Below are positions 14,475 through 24,835 of a DNA stretch of 64,000 nucleotides, piece by piece. The stretch is taken from positions 27,342-91,341 of the forward strand of contig QAKK01000020.1 in NCBI GenBank assembly GCA_003343845.1, read 5' to 3'. The position numbers were made by a program, and so were the translations under genes. The notes beneath the pieces were generated by a model, which saw nothing but the letters and a program-made list of their open reading frames with translations, made no database searches and was not told where the DNA came from. Every line of letters begins with the position of its first letter. The first letter of the stretch is position 1. This DNA comes from Oscillospiraceae bacterium. GTDB lineage: Bacteria; Bacillota; Clostridia; Oscillospirales; CAG-272.

Positions 14475-17400
14475 ATGCGAAGATTCATCATTGCGGTACT
14501 GCTGTTCCTGGCGCTTATAACCTGCGTTTGCGCTGCAGATACCGTGTACCTGGACGGCACCGGACAAACACCCGGCGCATATACCTCGATTTCCGCCGCA
14601 GTAAGCGCGCTTCCGAGCGGCGGGACCGTTATGGTTACTGGTGATACTGTAATCGGATCGGCACAGGCAGGCGTAACGCTGCCGAAAGTCGGCGGCAAAG
14701 TCACAATTGTCGGCGAAGGCGATGTTACCCTTACTTTTGCGCGCTCGCTCTTTCTGAGCAGCGAGCTTGAGATCGACCACGTTACCCTACATTCTACGGC
14801 AACGACCAGCGGAAACATCCTGAGCTGCGGCAATACGCTGACCATCGGCGAAAACGTGCGCGTCACGGCGGCCGCCGGTGCGATGCTCCCCGCCCTGTTC
14901 GGCGGTGCGGGCAGCGGCACTGTCAGCTACGACGCACACCTGATCGTGAAATCGGGAACCTGGCGCTGCATTTACGGCGGCAACTACAGCGGAACCTTTA
15001 ACGGCAATGCCGTTGTAGAGCTCAGCAATCTGGTTTCCAACGGCTCCGTTTCGGCAAAGAATTATTTGGGGAACTTTAACGGCACCCCCATGCTGATTGC
15101 CGACCTCAGAGGAAACAAGACCGTAACGGCAGGCATCTATAAAGAAACACCATCACTTCTGGTGGATGACGGATATGAAGGGATACGCATGGAAAACACA
15201 TATATGCAGAGAAAAATCGTGTCGGCAGAGCCGCGCACCGTCTATGTGGACGGCACTGGACAAACAGACGGGGCATACACTTCCCTTTCGGCAGCGGTCG
15301 CCGAAATGCCCGGCGGCGGCACAATCATTATAGCAGGCAACACGGTCATTGCGCAAAATACGGTTTTGCCGGCTACAGGCAAGCTGTGTATTACGAGCAA
15401 GTACGAAAACGAAGACTATACCGATGTCGCAGCGCTGCAATTCAAGGCAAGCCTGACACTCGGCGCAGAAACGGTATTCAAGGACATCGTTCTGGAAAGA
15501 ACGCTCTATACCGGCGGCAATCTCTTTATCATTGCAGGCGGCAAGCCGCTGACGATTGACACCGGCGTTGTTTGCCTCAATTATACGGGCAAGCAGTACC
15601 TCTCCGTGATCGGCGGCAATTATAACACCGATTTTGTCGGTGAATCCAACATCACGATTAAAAGCGGCTTCTTCCGGAATGTATTCGGCGGAAATCACTA
15701 CGGCACATTCAACGGCAACAGCTATGTGAACATTCTCGGCGGTTCCTACGAAAATGCGGTCGTCGGTGGCAATTTCACGGACAACTTTATCGGAGATGCG
15801 CATCTGACTTTTGCTGGATCCGCGTCCTTGCTGCACACCTCCGGAACGCAGGGAATCATCGGCGGAACGCTCGGGGACGTTGTTGGAAAGAACTGCACAT
15901 TCACGGGCAACATCTATATGACGCTCGGCGGCGTGTGCGGCATCAATCACAATGTCATCGGTGCTTCCAGGAATAAGAACGCGTTTACCAACGGCAATGT
16001 TGAAATCACAATTGAAGACAAAGCGTACGCGTTTTACTCCATCTACGCAGGCGGTTACATAAACGGTCTGGACGGCAGCACAAAAGTCATTGTAAACGGC
16101 GGCGACCTCAACGGCAGCCTTTTCGGCGGCAGCTATGCAGGCACGGTGACGGGCGACACCTGCATTGAGGTAAACGGCGGGAAGCTGTGCTATTACATGG
16201 TCAACATGTTCAGCTCATTTTCCTCCGTAGCCGGCACAAAAAATGTATTCGGCGGCGGTGAAAAAGGCAGCATGGTCAATGGTTCATCCACGATTCGGTT
16301 AAACGGCGGCAGTGTTTACGGCGACATCATCGGCGGCGAATTTGAGGGTATATCGACTGTAAAAGGCGTCTCCAAGATCATCGCGACAAACGGAACGATT
16401 TTCGGAAAAATCAAGGCGGACGAGGCGGATATTGACCTGTCGGCAGGCGGCACGATCAGCATCGGGGTCTCCTCCGACATCCGCAGGCTGACGGGCGGCG
16501 GCAAGCTTGTGCTTGCGCCCTGCTCCGCGCTTACCGTCGGTACGGTTTCCGGTGCAACGGAGGTTTCGATCAACGGAAAGCCGCTGCCTGTTGCGTACAT
16601 CGGTGCGGCGAATATGGATGCTTCCGCGCAGCTACATTATACGCCGCAAGAAAACGAAGCGCTTATCAGAGACGGAAACACCTACTCTATAGACTTTACC
16701 GGTGCTTGCCGGACCACCGCAGTTACCGTAAAGCACAAGGCGGGGTTCTCCATCCGTCTGCGTCCCGGAAAGGCCACCACGGGCAGTTGGATTACGGCGG
16801 ATGCCACAACCGATACTACGGCAACCTATACGCTTACACCCGGTCTGTATACCGTGACAGCCGTTTCGGACACAAACGGCGGGAATTACAAGCGAAAGGC
16901 GCTCTATTTGGACGGCAGAAGCGCTGTCTGTGCGCTGAATCTTGAATTTAACAAGCTGAATGCGGACGGTTATGACTACAAAACGGCATCCTTCCACTCA
17001 GACGAAATGCTGGAGAAATACTACAAGGAGACGGACCTTGCGGGCTATTTTCAGCCGGATACGCCTTTTTTCAACAAGCGATACGGCACATCCTCCGTTT
17101 ACACAACCAATGAAGAAATCGCGGAATTTCTGCGCGGCAAAGAAGCAAATTGTGCATACATGCATGTCTACAGCGTCGCCACCTCCCCTTACGGATACGA
17201 TGTCCCGCTTGCGCTCTTCACCATGGATGAAATCCCAGAGGGTGCAACGCTCACGGAAGCCGCAGCCATCGTCGGCAAGAGGAAGGGCCGCGACATCCTG
17301 ATGATCAACGGCGGCACGCACGGAAATGAGCCGACGGGTACCGAAGGAACGCTTGCCTTTATATCCGAGCTATGCGGCGACTATGGTAAAACCGTGCTTG

Positions 17401-18902
17401 ACGGCACAAATGTCGGCGCCGTCCTTGTGCTCCCGCGCATGAACCCGGACGGTTTCAAAGACTGGATGCGCGAAACGCCAAATCCTGCATTGGTGGACAA
17501 TCTGAACCGGGACTATATGGCATTGTCGAGCGCCGAAGTATCCGGAATCGTTCATGCATACAACCTGTTTATGCCCACGTTCGTGCTGGATTGTCATGAA
17601 GCGCTCGCAAATCCGCTATGGTCGGAAGGGCAGCTGCAAACCGACATATATGATGCCGGTATCAAAGCGCAGTGCAACCTGAACGGGTACGGTGACCCGC
17701 TTTCGGTCATTTACGGCGACCGGACGGCTGCAACGGTAGATGCAGAGAGGATTGCCATGCAGGCGATTTCGGATCTGCGTTCGCAGGGGCTCCGAACATA
17801 TTACTACGAGACGGGCACCGGAATAGTCTGGAACACCAACTTCTTCGGCGCCTGCGGCTCCTATGCATATCTGCTTGAAATCCCCGGCATTACTGGCGGC
17901 GAAAGTTTTATTGCCCGCCGCACCTATGCACAGCTCTGCGGCATTCGGGCGCTGGTTGACATCGTACTGAAGATGGACGGCGAGATGGCGCGAAAGGTGG
18001 AGGCGGCGCGCGGGGAGGTCACACGCGGCGCACAGGTTTACGACGACAAAAAGGCGGTCATCCTTTCGAGTGCGGCGTCCAGAGCCGAAAACCGCAGATT
18101 TGAATGGAATAACCCGCTTGTCGGCGCGGATGCAACCGTGCGCGTCAAAGATAATCTTACTTATATGTATGACTTTGACACCGCCGTACGGTACCGGAAA
18201 CTGCCGACCGCCTATGTGTTCCCTGCCGATGCCACGGGCGTCAATGCCGTGCTGTCGCTGCTCGACCGCCATGACATCCGCTATAAAAAACTCGATGACG
18301 GCATGACGCTTGCTCTGCAATCCTACAGCGGCACCACCGCAGGTGCAACGCTGAACGCTGCCGCCGATGTCACCTTTGCAAACGGTGCATATCTTGTCCC
18401 GGTGGACGGTGTATGCGCATATATTACGGCGCTGCTCTTTGAACCCGATGTCGATGCCGGCGGCACCTACTGCTCATTTGCGCAAATCGGCACCCTTGCC
18501 GTTTCGGACATTTACCGCATGACGGACAGTTATATTGCGGCAAAGTCGGGCATGGCGGGAACCTACAAGGCAATCCATATCCCCGAGGGCAAAACGCTTG
18601 TATCGGCAGCCGTAGATGGCGTCGTATATGATTCCGTTGCCGTCGAGGGGAGCACCGCATTCATCATCGCCCCCGCAGCCGCCGTGTACAATGTTGAACT
18701 CACTTTCTCGGACGGTTCCACAGAGACCTGTCCGATCGGAAGCAAGTATGATTTCTACGGCGACGAAAAGCTCACCATCGCGGACGTGCTCCTGCTGCTG
18801 CAAAGCATCTTAGACGGCAAGCCGCTCGACGGCGATGTGAATGGCGACGGAAGCGTCAGCCTTGCCGATGTCCTTGCCCTGCTCAAGCAGATTTCACAGT
18901 AA
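14475..18902 (+). CDS. Giant secreted protein: beta-helix repeats, M14 zinc carboxypeptidase domain, dockerin
   Basis: A 1475-residue exported protein starting at ATG 14475 after AGGAGGG, with a signal peptide (residues 1-21, cleavage near CAA-DT). Two related blocks open at ~23 and ~255 (VYLDGTGQT and VYVDGTGQT), followed by many GGNY.GTFNGN-type turns typical of a right-handed beta helix up to ~750. The M14 peptidase has zinc ligands H949 and E952 (HGNE) and H1041 (DCHEA), substrate residues N1011-R1012 and catalytic E1135. The C-terminus (~1428-1475) is a dockerin: a degenerate first loop and a canonical DVNGDGSVSLADVLALLKQ. Probably a wall- or complex-bound peptidase acting on peptides or peptidoglycan; the substrate is unknown. 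Confidence 0.88.
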   Translation: MRRFIIAVLLFLALITCVCAADTVYLDGTGQTPGAYTSISAAVSALPSGGTVMVTGDTVIGSAQAGVTLPKVGGKVTIVGEGDVTLTFARSLFLSSELEIDHVTLHSTATTSGNILSCGNTLTIGENVRVTAAAGAMLPALFGGAGSGTVSYDAHLIVKSGTWRCIYGGNYSGTFNGNAVVELSNLVSNGSVSAKNYLGNFNGTPMLIADLRGNKTVTAGIYKETPSLLVDDGYEGIRMENTYMQRKIVSAEPRTVYVDGTGQTDGAYTSLSAAVAEMPGGGTIIIAGNTVIAQNTVLPATGKLCITSKYENEDYTDVAALQFKASLTLGAETVFKDIVLERTLYTGGNLFIIAGGKPLTIDTGVVCLNYTGKQYLSVIGGNYNTDFVGESNITIKSGFFRNVFGGNHYGTFNGNSYVNILGGSYENAVVGGNFTDNFIGDAHLTFAGSASLLHTSGTQGIIGGTLGDVVGKNCTFTGNIYMTLGGVCGINHNVIGASRNKNAFTNGNVEITIEDKAYAFYSIYAGGYINGLDGSTKVIVNGGDLNGSLFGGSYAGTVTGDTCIEVNGGKLCYYMVNMFSSFSSVAGTKNVFGGGEKGSMVNGSSTIRLNGGSVYGDIIGGEFEGISTVKGVSKIIATNGTIFGKIKADEADIDLSAGGTISIGVSSDIRRLTGGGKLVLAPCSALTVGTVSGATEVSINGKPLPVAYIGAANMDASAQLHYTPQENEALIRDGNTYSIDFTGACRTTAVTVKHKAGFSIRLRPGKATTGSWITADATTDTTATYTLTPGLYTVTAVSDTNGGNYKRKALYLDGRSAVCALNLEFNKLNADGYDYKTASFHSDEMLEKYYKETDLAGYFQPDTPFFNKRYGTSSVYTTNEEIAEFLRGKEANCAYMHVYSVATSPYGYDVPLALFTMDEIPEGATLTEAAAIVGKRKGRDILMINGGTHGNEPTGTEGTLAFISELCGDYGKTVLDGTNVGAVLVLPRMNPDGFKDWMRETPNPALVDNLNRDYMALSSAEVSGIVHAYNLFMPTFVLDCHEALANPLWSEGQLQTDIYDAGIKAQCNLNGYGDPLSVIYGDRTAATVDAERIAMQAISDLRSQGLRTYYYETGTGIVWNTNFFGACGSYAYLLEIPGITGGESFIARRTYAQLCGIRALVDIVLKMDGEMARKVEAARGEVTRGAQVYDDKKAVILSSAASRAENRRFEWNNPLVGADATVRVKDNLTYMYDFDTAVRYRKLPTAYVFPADATGVNAVLSLLDRHDIRYKKLDDGMTLALQSYSGTTAGATLNAAADVTFANGAYLVPVDGVCAYITALLFEPDVDAGGTYCSFAQIGTLAVSDIYRMTDSYIAAKSGMAGTYKAIHIPEGKTLVSAAVDGVVYDSVAVEGSTAFIIAPAAAVYNVELTFSDGSTETCPIGSKYDFYGDEKLTIADVLLLLQSILDGKPLDGDVNGDGSVSLADVLALLKQISQ
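14541..15366 (+). repeat. Internal duplication in the beta-helix region
   Basis: The opening ~45 codons recur: VYLDGTGQTPGAYTSISAAV from about 14544 and VYVDGTGQTDGAYTSLSAAV from about 15240, each followed by a strand rich in GGT and GNT/GDT. This indicates two copies of a ~230-residue module. Confidence 0.7.
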
Positions 18903-18918
18903 AAAAGGTTTCAAAACC

Positions 18919-18947
18919 AAAAACCGCACCTTTGAGGTGCGGTTTTT
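18919..18947. terminator. Bidirectional terminator between M14 protein and tgt
   Basis: AAAAACCGCACC/GGTGCGGTTTTT stem with a five-base loop, between convergent stops at 18902 and 18958. Confidence 0.92.
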
Positions 18948-18957
18948 GTATGCAGTT

Positions 18958-20094
18958 TCAGGTGGTCGAGCGCTTATCGAGGATCTGCGCGTACTTCTGA
19001 TAGAAGCTCTCATAGCAGCCTGCATCCAGCGCATCGCGGATCTTCTGCATCAGCTCGTTGTAGAAATAGAGGTTGTGCAGCACACAGAGACGCATCGCCA
19101 GCATCTCGCGCGCCTTGAACAGGTGGCGGATATACGCGCGGGAATAGTGGCGGCAGGCGGGGCAGCCGCACCCCTCGTCGATCGGGCGCGGGTCGTCGTA
19201 ATACTTCTCGTTGTTGATGTTCATCTTGCCGTGCCAGGTAAACAGATTGCCGTGGCGTGCATTGCGGCTGGGCATAACACAGTCAAAGAAATCGACGCCG
19301 CGATGCACCGCCTCCAGGATATTGAGCGGCGTGCCGACGCCCATCAGATAGCGCGGCTTGTCATACGGCATATACGGCTCGACCGCCTCGATGATGCGAT
19401 ACATCTCGTCCGCCTCCTCACCGACGGCAAGACCGCCGATGGCGTAGCCGTCAAGGTTCAGCTCGGCGATCGCCTTCATGTTGGCGATGCGCAGGTCCTC
19501 ATAGGTGCCGCCTTGATTGATGCCGAACAACATCTGCTTTTTGTTGATCGTATCCGGCAGCGCGCACAGGCGATCCATCTCCGCCTTGCAGCGGTACAGC
19601 CAGCGAACGGTACGCTCACTCGAATGCTTCACATAGTCGTAGGGCGCGGGGTTCTCGATGCACTCGTCAAACGCCATGGCAATGGTGGAGGCAAGATGCG
19701 ACTGGATCTGCATGCTTTCCTCGGGTCCCATAAAGATGCGCTTGCCGTCCATGTGCGACGAGAAGCTGACACCCTCCTCGGTAATCTTGCGCAGCTTTGC
19801 AAGTGAGAACACCTGGAATCCGCCGCTGTCTGTGAGGATCGGTCTGTCCCAGTTGAAAAACTTGTGCAGCCCGCCGAGGCGGTAAATAAGATCATCACCG
19901 GGACGGATGTGCAGATGATAGGTGTTGGACAGCTCCACCTGACAGCCGACCTCGCGCAGATCCATTGTGGAAATGCCGCCCTTGACGGCAGCACTTGTGC
20001 CGACGTTCATGAACACGGGAGTCTGGATTGTGCCGTGAACGGTCTCAAATTCGCCGCGGCGGGCTTTGTTTTCGGTTTTCAGAATTTTGAACAT
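18958..20094 (-). CDS. tgt: tRNA-guanine transglycosylase (queuosine pathway)
   Basis: Exchanges guanine 34 of GUN tRNAs for preQ1. The 378-residue TIM barrel has the nucleophile region ILTDSGGFQVFSL, FDCVMPSRNARHG near the active site and the zinc site CGCPACRHYSRAYIRHLF with a later His in CVLHN. It is the last gene of the miaB-mutSL run, starting 11 bases after the mutL stop. With miaB at the other end, the run brackets mismatch repair with two tRNA-modification genes. No preQ1 synthesis gene is visible here. Confidence 0.98.
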   Translation of the reverse strand: MFKILKTENKARRGEFETVHGTIQTPVFMNVGTSAAVKGGISTMDLREVGCQVELSNTYHLHIRPGDDLIYRLGGLHKFFNWDRPILTDSGGFQVFSLAKLRKITEEGVSFSSHMDGKRIFMGPEESMQIQSHLASTIAMAFDECIENPAPYDYVKHSSERTVRWLYRCKAEMDRLCALPDTINKKQMLFGINQGGTYEDLRIANMKAIAELNLDGYAIGGLAVGEEADEMYRIIEAVEPYMPYDKPRYLMGVGTPLNILEAVHRGVDFFDCVMPSRNARHGNLFTWHGKMNINNEKYYDDPRPIDEGCGCPACRHYSRAYIRHLFKAREMLAMRLCVLHNLYFYNELMQKIRDALDAGCYESFYQKYAQILDKRSTT

Positions 20095-20105
20095 AAATAT
20101 TTCCT

Positions 20106-22169
20106 TTACACTCTGCCGAACTGTTTGTCCAGCGCGTATTTTGACAGATTGGTCACCACGGGTCTGCCATGCGGGCAGACCGTGAGACTCGGCGTGGTCA
20201 GCACCTTTTCAACGACGAAGCGGACATCGCTCTCGCTGTCGACGCGGCCGCCCTTCATCGCCGCCTTGCAGGATGCCTGATAAAGCGCCCGCTCATAGAC
20301 GTCGCGGCGGGCAACCTCAATGTCCCCCGCCCCGCTTGCCAGGAGGTCTGCGGTCACGGTGACAAGGTCGGCAGCCGCCGTCGCATCCAGTGCGGCAGGG
20401 ATCTGCGTCAGCTTGACGCGATGATCCGCATCCTCGGTCTCAAAGGCAAAGCCGATCGCGCCGAACTCGGCGCGGTAGTCGCACAGCGCCGTGAAATCGC
20501 TCTGCGGCAGATCCAGCACAATGGGAACGAGCAGGATCTGCGGTGTGGGCGCTGCGCCGCGCAATTTCAAGCGCATATCCTCAAACAGAATGCGCTCATG
20601 GGCGGCGTGCTTGTCGATCACGACCAGTTTGTTGTCGGTCTCGACGAAAATGTAGGTATTGAATGCGATGCCGACAATTCTGTATTCGGGCAGCGGCAGA
20701 ATCTCCGCCACGGTATCGGGCGTTGGGCCCTCAGCGGGAATATCCGTGCCGGCAGGCTTCTCTTCGCCCGGAGAAACGACTGCTTTTTCATCGTGTGCAA
20801 ATGCCGGTGCGTCCGCATCGGTCGGCAGCGGGACTTCGGCGCGCATGTCTTTCGCGGGCGCAGGCGCCGCCTCGCGCACGCCGAACGCGGGCGCATAGGT
20901 GGAACGCACTGCGCTCTCCGCCCCGAAGCCCTGCGGCGCAAACCGCGGTGCGTCGTCTGCGGTCGGCGTGCTTTTTGCCGGCGGCGCGGACGGTGCGGCA
21001 GTACGCTCAGTCGCCGCACGATTTGCGGCATTGCCGAAGGAGATGCCCCCCATGCGGTCAATGCGCCCCTGCTCCGGCATGGCGGCAAGGTAACTGAACC
21101 GATCCATTACAGGAACAAACGCATTTGACGTATGCATCTCGACGGACGGATCGCTGCGCAGGACAAGATCGGGTCTGTCCGTGTTCTTTTCCAGTGCGCT
21201 GCGCACCGCGTAATAGACCGTATCAAAGATGATCTTCTCATTGGAAAATTTGACCTCCAGCTTTGCCGGATGCACATTAACATCCACCGCCGCCGGATTC
21301 ACATCAATAAACAGCACGCATGCAGGAAACCGCTCGGGAGCTATGTAGGAGGAAAACGCCTGCTCGAGCGCCGCCATGGCGGTGCGGCTCTTGACGTAGC
21401 GGTTGTTGATGAAAAAGTTCTGGAAATTGCGCGTCGGCTTGACATTATCGGGCGTGCCGATAAAGCCGTGTACTTCCACGCCCTCGCTGCGGCATTTGAC
21501 CGGCAGCATGCGCCTTGCAAAGTCTCTGCCGAGCACCGAATAAATCGTGTTTTCGAGCTTGCCGTCCCCCGCAGTATCCAGTCTGATATTGCCGTCCGTG
21601 ATCAGGCGGATGGCGATCTCGGGGTGCGAGAGTGCAATCTTCTCCACCGAGGCGGCAACTGCCGCAGACTCGGTGGCATCTTTTTTCAAAAACTTACGGC
21701 GGGCAGGCACATTGGCAAACAGCTGCTCCACCGTAATGGTCGTGCCGGACGGGCATCCCGCCTCACCGACCGAAACAATCCTGCCGCCGTCGGCATAGAG
21801 CATCGCGCCGTTTGCTGCCTCGGCAGTCTTCGAGAGAATGCGCACCTTGGAGACCGAGGAAATCGCGGCAAGTGCCTCCCCGCGGAAGCCGAGCGTGAAA
21901 ATAGCGGCAAGGTCCCCCGCCGAGGCGATCTTGCTGGTCGCGTGGCGCTTGAGCGCCAGCGGCATATCTTCGGGCGCCATGCCGCAACCGTCGTCCGAGA
22001 CGCGCATATAGCTGACGCCGCCGTTCTTGATCTCGACGGTGATCTTCTTTGCGCCTGCGTCGATGGAATTCTCCATCAGCTCCTTGATCACGGAGGCAGG
22101 TCTGTCCACGACCTCACCTGCGGCAATGAGGTTTGCAACCTCAAAGCTCAGGACATTGATTTTTCCCAT
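20106..22169 (-). CDS. mutL: DNA mismatch repair protein MutL
   Basis: A 687-residue GHKL ATPase that links MutS to strand incision. ATPase motifs are ELMENSIDAGA, SDDGCGM and TLGFRGEALAAI. A long acidic/proline-rich linker (~350-480) separates the C-terminal endonuclease-type domain. That domain has DKHAAHERILFE (family DQHA-x2-E-x4-E, with Gln replaced by Lys), ASCKAAMKGG and CPHGRPV, so it should nick DNA as expected in a bacterium without MutH. ATG 22169 gives the usual MGKINVLS start; a TTG seven codons earlier is less likely. It follows mutS by 25 bases. Confidence 0.97.
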   Translation of the reverse strand: MGKINVLSFEVANLIAAGEVVDRPASVIKELMENSIDAGAKKITVEIKNGGVSYMRVSDDGCGMAPEDMPLALKRHATSKIASAGDLAAIFTLGFRGEALAAISSVSKVRILSKTAEAANGAMLYADGGRIVSVGEAGCPSGTTITVEQLFANVPARRKFLKKDATESAAVAASVEKIALSHPEIAIRLITDGNIRLDTAGDGKLENTIYSVLGRDFARRMLPVKCRSEGVEVHGFIGTPDNVKPTRNFQNFFINNRYVKSRTAMAALEQAFSSYIAPERFPACVLFIDVNPAAVDVNVHPAKLEVKFSNEKIIFDTVYYAVRSALEKNTDRPDLVLRSDPSVEMHTSNAFVPVMDRFSYLAAMPEQGRIDRMGGISFGNAANRAATERTAAPSAPPAKSTPTADDAPRFAPQGFGAESAVRSTYAPAFGVREAAPAPAKDMRAEVPLPTDADAPAFAHDEKAVVSPGEEKPAGTDIPAEGPTPDTVAEILPLPEYRIVGIAFNTYIFVETDNKLVVIDKHAAHERILFEDMRLKLRGAAPTPQILLVPIVLDLPQSDFTALCDYRAEFGAIGFAFETEDADHRVKLTQIPAALDATAAADLVTVTADLLASGAGDIEVARRDVYERALYQASCKAAMKGGRVDSESDVRFVVEKVLTTPSLTVCPHGRPVVTNLSKYALDKQFGRV

Positions 22170-22194
22170 GCGGCGCACTTCCTTTCGCAAAGTC

Positions 22195-24789
22195 TCAGTT
22201 CAGTTTCTTTTTCAGCTCGTAGATCAGGTTCATCGCTTCGATCGGCGTGAGCGTGTTGATGTCGAGGGCACGCAGCTTTTCAGCCACGTCGTGCTCTTCA
22301 TCCGAGGACAGCATCGACAGCATGTCAAATGCAGGTTCCTCGGGCTTCTTTTCAGGGCGTTCGAGCTTGATGTCGCCGCTCTCGATTGAATGCAGGATCT
22401 CTTTCGCGCGCTTAATCACCTCGGCGGGTACGCCCGCGAGCTTGGCAACCTCGATACCGTAGCTGTCATCCGCCGCGCCGCGCACGATCTTGCGCAAGAA
22501 CGTGATGTCATCCCCGCGCTTTTTCGCCGCAATATTGTAGTTGACTACGCCCTCAAACTCGTCTTCGAGCACAGTCAGCTCGTGATAATGCGTGGCAAAC
22601 AGCGTCTTTGCGCCGATCTTCCTGCCAAGCGTGTATTCCGCAACGGCGCGGGCAATGCTCATACCGTCGTAGGTGCTTGTGCCGCGCCCGATCTCGTCGT
22701 AGACGATCAGGCTCTGCTTTGTCGCATTTTTCAGAATATAGGCGACCTCGTTCATCTCCAGCATAAAGGTGGACTGCCCGGACGCAAGGTCGTCCGATGC
22801 GCCCACACGCGTGAAAATGCGGTCCACGACCGAGACAAGCGCGCTGTCAGCAGGGACAAACGAGCCGATCTGCGCCATCAGCGAAATCAACGCAACCTGC
22901 CGCATATAGGTGGATTTACCCGCCATATTCGGTCCCGTAATCAGCAGAAGCCGATTCTTGTCGGTGTCCAACGTCGTGTCGTTCGGCACAAAGTAGGAGT
23001 CGGAAATGAACTTCTCAACCACGGGATGTCTGCCGTTTTTGATCTCGATGCGCCCGTCTGTGCAGAAGTCCGGGCAAACATAGCGGTTCTTGACCGCCAC
23101 GGTCGCAAGGCTGATATAGGTGTCGATCCGCGCAAGATATGCCGCGCTCTCCTGGATGCGTGCGGAATTCTGCGCGAGATATTCGCGAATCTGCTGAAAG
23201 ATGCTGTACTCCATCGCCGCGAGCTTATCGGTCGCGCCGAGGATGGTCGCCTCCAACTCTTTCAGCTCTTCGGTGATGTAGCGTTCGCAGTTGGCAAGCG
23301 TCTGCTTGCGTATGTAGGTCTCGGGCACAAGGTCGATCTGAGACTTTGCGACCTCGAGATAGTAGCCGAATACACGGTTGTAGCCGACCCGCATGTTTTT
23401 GATGCCGGTCTTCTCTTTTTCGCGCGCCTCGATCTCCTTGACATAGCCGGAACCGTTCTTTTTGATGGAACGCAGTTCGTCAATCTGCGTATTATAGCCG
23501 TCCTTGATGATACCGCCCTCGCGGATGGTGAGCGGGGTGTCCTCATCGTTGATCGACTCGGCAAGCAGCTTTCGGATGTCGTCCAGCGTGTCAAGCGATG
23601 CGGCGATCTCGCGGAATTCCGCCGCATCCAGCAGCGCGATCTTCTCCTTCACCTCAGGCAGCACCGAAATGCTGCCGAGAATGCCGAGCATGTCGCGCGC
23701 GTTGGCAGAACCGTAGGAGATGCGCGCCATCAGGCGCTCAAGATCAAGCACAGATCCAAGCGTCGCAGCCAGCTCCTCCCGCGCGGGGAGATCGTCATAC
23801 AGTGCGCGGAGCGCCGCCTGCCGCCTTGTGATCTCCGGGATGCTGATGAGCGGGTGCAGGAGCCATGTGCGCAAAAGACGCGCGCCCATCGCGGTCTTGG
23901 TGTGATCCAGCACCCAGAGGAGCGAGCCCTTCTTGTCCTTTGTCCGCATGGACTCGGTGATCTCCAGATTGCGGTGCGTGTTGATGTCAAATTCAAGATA
24001 CTGCCCGTCGCTGTAAACATCCAGCTCCTTGATAAAGGAGATGTCGGTCTTCTGCGTCTCTTTGATATAGTCGAGCAGCGCACCGACCGCGCAGGTGCAC
24101 TCGCGGCTCAGCCGCTCCGTACCGTATGCGGCAAACTGCGCATGGACGATCTTCGGCGCGTCCGGTTTTTCAAAGCGGAAGCCCTGGTCGTATTCGACCA
24201 GCGCCTCGCTGCGCTCGGACAGGAACGTATCGAGCGCAGGCGCGCTTCCCTTTGCGACGTTGATCAAAATCTCACGCGGCGCATAGGACGCCAGTTGATT
24301 CTTCAGGCGGATGTCGCGCTCCGCGCCTGCACAGTCCGTGGCGTAGATCCGCCCGGTCGTGATGTCGGCAAAGCCGACGGCGGCAGAAGTTGCGCCGAGA
24401 TAGACAGCCGCGAGGAAGTTGTTCTGCTTGTCCGAGAGCAGAGCCGTGTCGGTCACGGTACCCGGCGTGACGATCTTGATGACCTCCCGCTTGACAAGCC
24501 CTTTGGCAAGCGCGGGATCCTCCATCTGCTCACAGACGGCGACCTTATACCCTTTTTCCACAAGCCGCCCGATATAGACGTCCGCTTTGTGAAACGGAAC
24601 GCCGCACATCGGCGCGCGCTCCTCCATGCCGCAGTCTCTGCCGGTCAGCGTCAGCTCCAACTCGCGCGAGGCGGTGTAGGCATCCTCGAAAAACATCTCA
24701 TAGAAGTCGCCGAGGCGGTACATGAGGATAAAATCCTTGTATTGATCCTTTACTTCAAAGTATTGCTGCATCATCGGGGTATAGCCCAT
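22195..24789 (-). CDS. mutS: DNA mismatch recognition protein MutS
   Basis: An 864-residue mismatch-binding ATPase. The mismatch-reading F-x-E motif is in LGDFYEMFFEDA near residue 27. The C-terminal ABC-type ATPase has ITGPNMAGKSTYMRQVAL, the signature region SGQSTFMLEMNE, Walker B LIVYDEIGRGTSTYDG and FATHYHEL. Length and domain order are those of MutS1. AGGTGA precedes the start. It sits between the YlbF-like gene and mutL, as in Bacillus subtilis. Confidence 0.98.
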   Translation of the reverse strand: MGYTPMMQQYFEVKDQYKDFILMYRLGDFYEMFFEDAYTASRELELTLTGRDCGMEERAPMCGVPFHKADVYIGRLVEKGYKVAVCEQMEDPALAKGLVKREVIKIVTPGTVTDTALLSDKQNNFLAAVYLGATSAAVGFADITTGRIYATDCAGAERDIRLKNQLASYAPREILINVAKGSAPALDTFLSERSEALVEYDQGFRFEKPDAPKIVHAQFAAYGTERLSRECTCAVGALLDYIKETQKTDISFIKELDVYSDGQYLEFDINTHRNLEITESMRTKDKKGSLLWVLDHTKTAMGARLLRTWLLHPLISIPEITRRQAALRALYDDLPAREELAATLGSVLDLERLMARISYGSANARDMLGILGSISVLPEVKEKIALLDAAEFREIAASLDTLDDIRKLLAESINDEDTPLTIREGGIIKDGYNTQIDELRSIKKNGSGYVKEIEAREKEKTGIKNMRVGYNRVFGYYLEVAKSQIDLVPETYIRKQTLANCERYITEELKELEATILGATDKLAAMEYSIFQQIREYLAQNSARIQESAAYLARIDTYISLATVAVKNRYVCPDFCTDGRIEIKNGRHPVVEKFISDSYFVPNDTTLDTDKNRLLLITGPNMAGKSTYMRQVALISLMAQIGSFVPADSALVSVVDRIFTRVGASDDLASGQSTFMLEMNEVAYILKNATKQSLIVYDEIGRGTSTYDGMSIARAVAEYTLGRKIGAKTLFATHYHELTVLEDEFEGVVNYNIAAKKRGDDITFLRKIVRGAADDSYGIEVAKLAGVPAEVIKRAKEILHSIESGDIKLERPEKKPEEPAFDMLSMLSSDEEHDVAEKLRALDINTLTPIEAMNLIYELKKKLN

Positions 24790-24835
24790 CGAAAGTCACC
24801 TCGCTGTCTCAAAAAAGTCAAATAAGGTCAAAAGA

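Noticed and set aside
22170..22190. TTG start of mutL seven codons upstream
   Set aside because: The ATG at 22169 gives the conserved MutL N-terminus; the upstream codons would only add basic residues.
22390..24825. 811-codon open frame on the plus strand opposite mutS
   Set aside because: It mirrors mutS codon bias, has no family motif and no ribosome site; mutS on the other strand is certain.
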